Of a DNA stretch of 27,614 nt, positions 7,598 to 14,554 are shown piece after piece (position 1 is the stretch's first letter; every line of letters starts with the position of its first letter). A program made the translations under genes and the position numbers. This DNA is from a virus: positions 1 to 27,614 of IMG/VR virus record IMGVR_UViG_3300021368_001486; one strand, written 5' to 3'. The notes under the pieces were generated by a model. It did not search any database. It saw nothing but the letters and a program-made list of their open reading frames with translations, and was not told the DNA's origin.

Positions 7598-8980
7598 TTA
7601 ATCATCCAACCTTTTTCTTACGTTTGTTTTCTCTAGATAATTCTCTCCCGCTTGTTCAAGTTCAGGAAAGTCTCTCTCTAAATCAATGTCTCTAGGTTCA
7701 TCTATATCTATTAAAGGTTCTTCTATTTGAGGTATATCTCTATAGTCACCTCTAAGTTTTAAAACTGCAATAATAAATTCAGCAACATCAAGATATTTTT
7801 CTACAGAATCTAAATCACTTTGAAGTGGTTTTTTAATATGAGATTCTAACTTATCTTGTAGTTCAATAGTTTCCATTGCAATTTCCATCAAAGCACTTTC
7901 TAACTTACTATAGTTACTACGGAATAATAATTTCTCATCTTCTTGAGTATATTCATCTGCATTTTTAACTACTAATGTCATAAGTTCCTCTATTAATGGT
8001 TCATAATTATCTAGTTCAAAATGTTCTAATAACGATTCTCTAGTACCAACTACATCTCTACTAGTTAACTCACCAAAGCCTAAACCTTCTTGTAATTCTG
8101 TAAATAATTCTTTACTGTTTTTAGTTCCATATTTTTTATATGCAATTTTACCATCTAATAACCAATCTTCTTTTTTATTATCCCATTTAGCCATTTTGTT
8201 TTCTAACAAAATATCATGTAAATATGTTATAGGTCTTCCTTCTAAAAAGAAATCTTGTATTTTATTCATATCTTTTTGTGCCTTAGTATTTTTGAGATTT
8301 TGTATATCTACATCTTGTTCTCTAAATCCTGATGCAGCAATTGATTCAAAGGCTCTTGTTAAGAGTTTAGATAAACCCTTTACTTTTCTTTCAGCAGATG
8401 ATACTTTTTTCTTTTTACTTCCTATTTTTATATCTTGACCAAGCAAAGCCAATCTGTATAGTGTATCTTTTATTTTATCAAATTCATTTATATCATCTTC
8501 AGTTAGAGTTTTGGTATCTCTTAATTTTAAATTACTAGCAAATTCTCTTATCATTCTTGGAAACATTACCTTAGATTCATTCATATCTGTAAATTTATAA
8601 GATAATGGATTAGTAATTCCTTCTGTGCCTTTTATATCTAATACTGCATCCATAACAGTTTTATATCCTGATAAAACGTTATTTATTTTTACATTTAATT
8701 TGTCTCTTTCTGATTTTAGTCCTTTATAACGGTTTAGTGACCCTTTTACTCTTAGCCTTCCTTCGTTAATATTACCATCTTTATCTTCAAAAGATTTCAA
8801 TTTTTCTTCAACAGTTTCTAGTCGTTCCTGAAGTTTTTTTCTTTTGCTAATATCGTATTTTTCCTTTTCAAAATAATCATATGCATCATTAATTTCTTTT
8901 TCTGATACTCTGAGTTTTTTTGCCTCTTCATATAAAATAGGGTCGATTTCTCTCGCCTTTAATATATACATGAAACTCAT
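7598..8980 (-). CDS. Large coiled-coil late protein, variant tag
   Basis: A 460-residue, highly charged, almost wholly helical protein. It opens MSFMYILKARE, a form of the tag with Phe in place of Trp. Residues about 45-117 repeat the coiled-coil module of the 201-residue protein downstream (the SKRKKLQERLETVEE block). The C-terminal third is acidic. No enzymatic motif is visible. A ribosome site AAGGTGA precedes the ATG. A core or scaffold-associated protein would fit its size and composition, but this is inference. Confidence 0.75.
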   Translation of the reverse strand: MSFMYILKAREIDPILYEEAKKLRVSEKEINDAYDYFEKEKYDISKRKKLQERLETVEEKLKSFEDKDGNINEGRLRVKGSLNRYKGLKSERDKLNVKINNVLSGYKTVMDAVLDIKGTEGITNPLSYKFTDMNESKVMFPRMIREFASNLKLRDTKTLTEDDINEFDKIKDTLYRLALLGQDIKIGSKKKKVSSAERKVKGLSKLLTRAFESIAASGFREQDVDIQNLKNTKAQKDMNKIQDFFLEGRPITYLHDILLENKMAKWDNKKEDWLLDGKIAYKKYGTKNSKELFTELQEGLGFGELTSRDVVGTRESLLEHFELDNYEPLIEELMTLVVKNADEYTQEDEKLLFRSNYSKLESALMEIAMETIELQDKLESHIKKPLQSDLDSVEKYLDVAEFIIAVLKLRGDYRDIPQIEEPLIDIDEPRDIDLERDFPELEQAGENYLEKTNVRKRLDD

Positions 8981-8989
8981 ACTCTCACC

Positions 8990-9214
8990 TTAAAATGGTA
9001 TATTTTCACTTTGTTTTTTTCTCTTCTTTGGTAAGAGTATTGCATTTGGTACTTCAGCACTATTAGGTGCAGGTCTGTGATTTTCAGTAGGTCTAGCGAC
9101 ACCAACAGTAAAATCTCTATTTTTTTCTATCCTTGCATCTGCTATACTTTTCTCACGTATTCTTGCTTCCTTTAGTTCTCTTTCCAATTGTCTTACACCT
9201 TTATCTTCGTTCAT
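8990..9214 (-). CDS. Small basic late protein
   Basis: A 74-residue protein with a charged N-terminal helix (RQLERELKEARIREKS) and a Pro/Asn-rich tail ending in a basic patch (LLPKKRKKQSENIPF). It has no tag. GGGAGG lies 8 bases before the ATG, which overlaps the upstream stop by 4 bases. The function is unknown; it lies between the coiled-coil gene and the EF-hand gene. Confidence 0.65.
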   Translation of the reverse strand: MNEDKGVRQLERELKEARIREKSIADARIEKNRDFTVGVARPTENHRPAPNSAEVPNAILLPKKRKKQSENIPF

Positions 9215-9564
9215 TTTTTTTCCTCCCTTATTTGTTTGAAGTCTTTTTCATCAATGTCTCCATCATCGTCTTTATCTAATTTTTTTTGATTACCTACTAA
9301 TTTTTTAGTCAAATTTTCTTGCTCTTGTTGTAATCTTTGTTGTTCAGCCATTAACCTTTTTTGTTCTTCTAGGTCTTTCTTTTGTTGTTCTACTCTTTGT
9401 TTTAGTTTATCTTTAGCAAAATTCCCTGCTGCCCCAATAGCCGCTTGACCCATTGGAGTTCTAGCAGCAGCCAAACCTGCCCTTCCTGCCATTTGTAATG
9501 CAGGTAAAATCTTCTCTACTTCTTCTGTTTTTAATGTATTAAACCATTCATCTTTTTCTACCAT
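9211..9564 (-). CDS. Tagged coiled-coil protein with EF-hand loop
   Basis: A 117-residue protein. A near-N-terminal tag (DEWFNTLK, 5-12) is followed by an Ala/Gly-rich helix (about 24-50, small-residue packing), a Gln/Glu/Lys coiled coil (52-95) and a calcium-type loop DKDDDGDIDEKD at 97-108. The loop has Asp at positions 1, 3 and 5, Gly at 6, Ile at 8 and Asp at 12, where Glu is more common. A single EF-hand or dockerin-like loop suggests Ca2+ binding, possibly as a stability or uncoating switch. It lies directly downstream of the portal, so a portal-adjacent role is possible. Confidence 0.72.
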   Translation of the reverse strand: MVEKDEWFNTLKTEEVEKILPALQMAGRAGLAAARTPMGQAAIGAAGNFAKDKLKQRVEQQKKDLEEQKRLMAEQQRLQQEQENLTKKLVGNQKKLDKDDDGDIDEKDFKQIREEKK

Positions 9565-9571
9565 ACAATCA

Positions 9572-11197
9572 CTACTCTGTTCTTCTATCTACATTTCTAT
9601 TTCCTGCTTCAGCAGGGAGTCCACTAAATCTCTTATCAGGCCCGACACTATTACGAGCCTTATTCTTTGTGGGGTTTGGATTCATTTGTGGTGTTGGTGT
9701 TCCCATACCTGCTTCCATCATTTGACCCATTTGACTAGCATCAATATTAGTTCCTGCATAAGGGTCTGTTTCAACCATTTCTTCTTCAACTGGCCCTTGT
9801 TCTTGAGGAGGTGGAGGAGGTTTAACAAAAGTAAATCTACCCTCATCATCCATATTTACTTCAAATCCTAAGTTCTTAATTGATGCAGCAACATTTACTT
9901 CTATCTCTCTTTTTCGTAATTTAGCAATTTCATCTTCTTCTTCAGAAGGAGGTAATCTTAATTCCCAATCTGTTATACCAAATTCTTTAGTAACAAATGG
10001 GAAAACATAATTATTCCAAATTGTTTGAGCCATTTCTACTGCACGATTAGTAACAAGTATTTGCATACCTTCATTGTTTAATCCTCCACTTGCAGAATTA
10101 TCAGACATGAAAATTTTACTAACTCCATAAAAAGCAGATATTCTGTCACGTAAATCTTCTTTCACTTGTATGTAATCCATCTCTTTGAGACTGTCCATGA
10201 ACTTAACCCACTCAATAGACCCCTTTCCATTTTCAGATTCAATCCCCATAACAGGAATAAAGTGTGGGTCTGTTTCCATTTTTTCTTTTACGCTTCTCCA
10301 AAAAGATTTCATAGAATCCATGTTTCTAGTTTGTACTGCTAACAAACCTTTTGGCATTCTAGCCTTTGTGTAAGAAGAATTTACATAATTTTCCATTGCA
10401 GTTAAAGTAGTAACTTGATTCCACAATGTAATTATTGGAGACATACCATATAATCTAGAAGGTGAATATTTACTAAAATGTAAAACTTCTCCTTTAACAA
10501 AATATTGTTCTTCACCATTTACTCTGTTTACATAATGTACAGGATGTAACTCAGAACCACATTGTTCACAAGTTTCACTAGGATTTTGTGCTAACATATT
10601 TCTATGCTTTAAACATGTATATCCATCAATACCTCTTTCTCCTAATTCATTAGCATAAATGTGCATAGTTACAGGGTCTCCACGATAAATCTCTTTGATT
10701 CTATGCATACGAATATCTCCATTATTATCCATAAAATATTCTTTAACCATAACAAGATAAGCATCATCCATGATATTTAGGTCATCTTCCATTTCTTTTA
10801 AGACATCAATAAACATCTGTTCTGCTTTATTTACATAGCCTCCTAAAAGGTCTTTAGCATACGCCAATTGATTTTCATCTGCTTTTGCCAAATCTGTAGA
10901 ACCACAATTGCTACATTTAGAAACAGGACTTTTATGTTCCTTTCCACAACTATTACATTTTCTTAAAAATACTTCTTGCCATGTATATCCTCTTCTAAAC
11001 ACTTCTTGTTTTAATTGAGTAGTACATGTTCTTACAATAGTAGAATTCGTAGCAAGTTGATAAATAATTGGTGATGTCAATAAATATGATGAATTTTTTT
11101 CTTGAATTCCCATATTATATATTTGTCTATCTGCGGGTTTAGGAGTAGTTCTCCTAAATAAATTTCTAATACTAAAAGTACGTTGTTCTTCTACCAT
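9572..11197 (-). CDS. Portal protein with two zinc-knuckle inserts
   Basis: A 541-residue protein that would form the ring through which DNA enters and leaves the head. Portal character is seen in the body (VKGEVLHFSKYSPSRLYGMS, then a long helix and ISAFYGVSKIFM, followed by the NNEGMQILVTNRAVEMAQTI stem-like helix) and in its place just after TerL and one inserted gene. Two metal sites are unusual: C81-x2-C84 with C95-x2-C98, and C195-x2-H198 with C210-x2-C213. The C-terminal 110 residues are Pro/Met-rich and flexible. A ribosome site AAGGAG precedes the ATG. It has no tryptophan tag. The portal call is by pattern and synteny. Confidence 0.82.
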   Translation of the reverse strand: MVEEQRTFSIRNLFRRTTPKPADRQIYNMGIQEKNSSYLLTSPIIYQLATNSTIVRTCTTQLKQEVFRRGYTWQEVFLRKCNSCGKEHKSPVSKCSNCGSTDLAKADENQLAYAKDLLGGYVNKAEQMFIDVLKEMEDDLNIMDDAYLVMVKEYFMDNNGDIRMHRIKEIYRGDPVTMHIYANELGERGIDGYTCLKHRNMLAQNPSETCEQCGSELHPVHYVNRVNGEEQYFVKGEVLHFSKYSPSRLYGMSPIITLWNQVTTLTAMENYVNSSYTKARMPKGLLAVQTRNMDSMKSFWRSVKEKMETDPHFIPVMGIESENGKGSIEWVKFMDSLKEMDYIQVKEDLRDRISAFYGVSKIFMSDNSASGGLNNEGMQILVTNRAVEMAQTIWNNYVFPFVTKEFGITDWELRLPPSEEEDEIAKLRKREIEVNVAASIKNLGFEVNMDDEGRFTFVKPPPPPQEQGPVEEEMVETDPYAGTNIDASQMGQMMEAGMGTPTPQMNPNPTKNKARNSVGPDKRFSGLPAEAGNRNVDRRTE

Positions 11198-11201
11198 GTG
11201 T

Positions 11202-12539
11202 TCAGTTCTCCTTGTGTATGTTTTCGTAGTCTAATTTATCCATCAAAGTCATTTTACAATTATCGTGCAATTTTGCTACAGTTGTTGGGTCTATTCCATA
11301 TTGAGAAAAATCATAACCTACGTGGTCTTTATGGTTTTCATATTTCATTAGTTGAAATAATTCTTCCTTTCTTTGTGAGTACCAATCTTCTTTTTTGTAT
11401 GACTTTTTCATTCGGATTAATTCTAATAAAATATCTGCATTTGCTCCTTTCATTCTAAAGTGTGGTCTACATTTTGTAAGGATTTTTACAACATCATCTC
11501 CCGAATAAAAGTTTAATCTATTTACTGGCCTTGTTGCTTGTGGAGATTTTTGGTCTAGGTGTAATCTACCACAACCTAATGACTTATGCATTTCCATCAT
11601 AAATGCCTTGCCTCTTTCTCCGGTTGCTATTAATCCAACTCTAGGATTGTAGTTTTTGTCCATAGTAATATATCCATCTGAATCAATAAAGGCAGCAGTA
11701 TATGCATAAATATCTTTTTTAATATCATCATGAATTTTATAGAATGCCCCATTGACATTAGTAATATTCATACTGTTAGCCATTTTTGATATAATTGATG
11801 GAGAAGTTTTTCTGAATAAATTAGATGGTAATCTTTCGTGTATCTGTCTTGATGATATACCATTATCTTCACAAACCGCTTTCAAAATCTCTTGTTTGAT
11901 AACATCTTTAGGGCTAACTCCTAACATATAATCTTTCAAGGTTTTCTTAAAGGCTTTTTTAGTATTTACCATTTCTTTAGATAATTGTGCATATGATTTG
12001 TTAAATGGTAAACCCTGTCTATCTAATTTTGCTTCCCAATATTTACATAAATTATCTATCATATCTCTTCGTGTATCTTCATCTGTAACATATGATAATT
12101 TAATTAGTGTATCTTCATTACAAGTCATGTCTTTAACAAGAGGTTTGTATTTACTTATCCAGTAAGCATTTTCTATTGTATTGTCTAAATGTTCTGCATA
12201 TGCCTTAATTAAATTATCAATAGAATTAGTGATGGCTATTTTTTCTTCACCCTTCAATGTTCTTCTATATTTTCTAAGTTGTTTAATTAAAGATGGTACA
12301 TCATTATCTTCTACTTGTAATTTTTTTACATTAGTAGAAAGTTCTTTTCTAGCCTTTGACAATGATAATTGATACTCTGCGGCAAACCTTTTTTCCACAT
12401 CAAAATGACTAGAAACTCGTTGTTCTTTTAACCAATTTTTTTTCATTTGGTCAGTTATTTCTTTTTGTCTATCAACCAACTCTTGTTCTTGGTCAGCAAG
12501 GTCTGCTGCTTCACGAAGTCTGTTACCTTTTTCACTCAT
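11202..12539 (-). CDS. LAGLIDADG-motif protein with helical N-terminal domain
   Basis: A 445-residue protein. Residues 1-205 are charged and helical with no recognisable family. Residues about 213-269 look like a winged helix-turn-helix (ILKAVCEDNGISSRQIHERL). A LAGLIDADG-type motif AAFIDSDGY (282-290) then starts a domain with VGLIATGERGKAFMMEMH and LNFYSGDDVVKIL, as in phage homing endonucleases. Only one such motif is seen, so it would act as a dimer. It lies between TerL and portal in one operon with its own ribosome site (GAGGTG), and nothing suggests an intron or intein. Either it is a free-standing homing endonuclease, or a nuclease fold domesticated for packaging. Confidence 0.7.
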   Translation of the reverse strand: MSEKGNRLREAADLADQEQELVDRQKEITDQMKKNWLKEQRVSSHFDVEKRFAAEYQLSLSKARKELSTNVKKLQVEDNDVPSLIKQLRKYRRTLKGEEKIAITNSIDNLIKAYAEHLDNTIENAYWISKYKPLVKDMTCNEDTLIKLSYVTDEDTRRDMIDNLCKYWEAKLDRQGLPFNKSYAQLSKEMVNTKKAFKKTLKDYMLGVSPKDVIKQEILKAVCEDNGISSRQIHERLPSNLFRKTSPSIISKMANSMNITNVNGAFYKIHDDIKKDIYAYTAAFIDSDGYITMDKNYNPRVGLIATGERGKAFMMEMHKSLGCGRLHLDQKSPQATRPVNRLNFYSGDDVVKILTKCRPHFRMKGANADILLELIRMKKSYKKEDWYSQRKEELFQLMKYENHKDHVGYDFSQYGIDPTTVAKLHDNCKMTLMDKLDYENIHKEN

Positions 12540-12550
12540 TCAGACACACC

Positions 12551-13987
12551 TCAAAGATTCAACCCTGTCACTCCACTTGCCATCAAGTTAACAGGCTTTT
12601 GGGTCGAATTGAATATATCCATGTCATCAAGTAAGATAAATGTTTCATTGGCTGACTGACTTGCAGCATTGGCTAATGCCAAACTCATAACTAAATCGTC
12701 ATGTGCTCCAACCCCTTCAAATCTACCTGATTCAGTAATACTAAACATTGACAATTCTTCTATTAACATATTAGTAATTTTTTTACTATTTGTATCTCCA
12801 TATGGGAAATGTAACTTCTGATTTTCTATATTCATTTGTAAATTTAAAATAATTTCTTGTTTCTTTCTTCTAGTAGTATTAAAGTCATGTACATTTAAAT
12901 CAGAAACATTTCTAAGTTCTTGTGTAAATGCTTTAGCGAATGTATTTGTTTCGTAGAATATTTTATCCGGTTGGAATATTTTCCCAACGATACGAATCTT
13001 TTCTATATTTTCTCTGAACTCTACGTTTTTTGCTCTATCAATATGTACTATTGTTTTATTTTGATTTTCATCTACTTCTAAAACTGTAATAACATTATAG
13101 TCACCATCAGTAGATATAGCAGGGTCAACTCCTACATAGTATCTATACCCCTTTTCTCTTCTATTTCCTAATTTTAAAATATAATCTTTATTTTTACATT
13201 TTTCTATGTAGTCAGGATTAAACAATGCTGTACCTGTAGAAATTGGAACACATAGATATTCTCTTGTAAATTTCAAAGAACCTATCTCAGCCTTTCTTTG
13301 CATCAATGATTCATAATCCCACCTTGCCGGCCAAAGTGGTTCATTTAATGAATTTAGACAAGGATATTTGTTTACAGTATATGCATCATTTTCTTCTAAT
13401 TGTGCAAAAATATCCGTGTAAGTAAATGGTGTACCAATCATTCTTAACTTAGCGGTATGATGTAAAGTAGGTATCATGTCTCCAAAAAACCAATCTGTAA
13501 CACGTTGAATAGCAGACAAACTAAACTCTTTCAAAGGGTCGTCAATAATAATTTCCTGTGGATGAAGACCACGAATCTGCGAACCAACGGAACGTTCCAA
13601 TATTTGATTTCCATTTGTTAATTGTATATTTCCAATAGCCCATCCCCTAGTAGGTTTAAATCTTTTAAGAGCAGGGTGATTAAAATATCTATCAATTTCT
13701 CTCATGTGAACAAGAGTCTGCTTTTGATTAGAAGAAATGTAAAGCATTTGATATGGTGGTTCTTGAAATATTAAATTCCATACAACCCAACTATGCATAA
13801 ATACAGACTTACCATGACCTCTAGAACATATAATTACACTTCTTTGTGTTTTATTCATTAAGTCAAACCATTCTTCTTGGTGTTCTGCAAAATCCCAACC
13901 TAAGACATTTTTAAAAAAATAAGGAAAAGAATTTTTAGATAATTCCATGTCCATATCAGACATGAAATCTATACCACTAACTTCCAT
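12551..13987 (-). CDS. terL: Terminase large subunit (TerL)
   Basis: A 478-residue packaging motor. The ATPase domain shows Walker A CSRGHGKS (54-61), Walker B EIIIDDP (145-151) and the coupling motif GTPF (185-188). The RNase H-like nuclease domain shows D288 (VGVDPAI), E346 (FYETN) and the HDDLVMSLA end (D430/D431). All key residues are present and the length is normal for the family. A ribosome site GAGGAGAT precedes the ATG. It couples ATP hydrolysis to DNA translocation through the portal and cuts the genome at the end of filling. It carries no tryptophan tag. Confidence 0.95.
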   Translation of the reverse strand: MEVSGIDFMSDMDMELSKNSFPYFFKNVLGWDFAEHQEEWFDLMNKTQRSVIICSRGHGKSVFMHSWVVWNLIFQEPPYQMLYISSNQKQTLVHMREIDRYFNHPALKRFKPTRGWAIGNIQLTNGNQILERSVGSQIRGLHPQEIIIDDPLKEFSLSAIQRVTDWFFGDMIPTLHHTAKLRMIGTPFTYTDIFAQLEENDAYTVNKYPCLNSLNEPLWPARWDYESLMQRKAEIGSLKFTREYLCVPISTGTALFNPDYIEKCKNKDYILKLGNRREKGYRYYVGVDPAISTDGDYNVITVLEVDENQNKTIVHIDRAKNVEFRENIEKIRIVGKIFQPDKIFYETNTFAKAFTQELRNVSDLNVHDFNTTRRKKQEIILNLQMNIENQKLHFPYGDTNSKKITNMLIEELSMFSITESGRFEGVGAHDDLVMSLALANAASQSANETFILLDDMDIFNSTQKPVNLMASGVTGLNL

Positions 13988-13988
13988 T

Positions 13989-14549
13989 TTATCTCCTCTG
14001 CATAATATAAAACCAATTTGATATCGGTTTAAAGTATAACTTTCTAATAGGGGCTACTTCATTTGGGATAACGCCTTTAGAATATACTTGTTCTATTACA
14101 TCTTTTACATCTTGTGGAATATCTTCTTGACCTACAACATTACCATTTTCTATTTCTATGTCCTTAAATCCAACTTTAGAAAATAATCTTTTTCCGGCAG
14201 GTTTAGCCATACCCACTATTGGTTTGTCTCCATGTAAATCTATTACCTTGTTACTTACTGCTGAACCTGCACCTCTTGTATCACTTGCATCTAATTTACC
14301 TGCATAATCAGAACCGTGACTAACTAGTCCTAACAATAAATATATTCCGTTATGTAAACCAATTCCTTGCACTGCAATAGGTTTACCTTTACTAAAGGAT
14401 ATCCAATATCCACCATTGGTCTTTTCAAACATTGTATCATTTAGAAGTTTATATCTTTCATTTCTTGTTTTATATTGTATACCTTCTTTTGCAAAGATAT
14501 CCACCACTTCCTTTTCACGAAATGGCCCTTGTATTTCAAACTCTGCCAT
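13989..14549 (-). CDS. GNAT-like protein with C-terminal tryptophan tag
   Basis: A 186-residue protein. The middle resembles a GNAT N-acetyltransferase: a strand pair GKPIAVQGIGLHNGIYLLLG, the acetyl-CoA loop-like TRGAGSAV (91-98) and the closing LFSKVGFKD (122-130). The C-terminus is ISNWFYIMQRR, which matches the operon-wide tag placed at the end instead of the start. The AGGTGAT ribosome site is 4 bases before the ATG chosen here; a GTG three codons upstream lies inside that site and is unlikely. A transferase that modifies a virion or host protein is plausible, but the fold call is moderate. Confidence 0.65.
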   Translation of the reverse strand: MAEFEIQGPFREKEVVDIFAKEGIQYKTRNERYKLLNDTMFEKTNGGYWISFSKGKPIAVQGIGLHNGIYLLLGLVSHGSDYAGKLDASDTRGAGSAVSNKVIDLHGDKPIVGMAKPAGKRLFSKVGFKDIEIENGNVVGQEDIPQDVKDVIEQVYSKGVIPNEVAPIRKLYFKPISNWFYIMQRR

Positions 14550-14554
14550 TAATA

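Noticed and set aside
11202-12539. An intein or intron interrupting TerL or portal
   Set aside because: TerL and portal are both complete with their own starts and stops; the LAGLIDADG protein is a separate gene with its own ribosome site.
12795-12810. CCATATGG inside the TerL gene as a fourth operator
   Set aside because: The flanking ACAAAGT and ACTTTGT arms are missing and it is within coding sequence.
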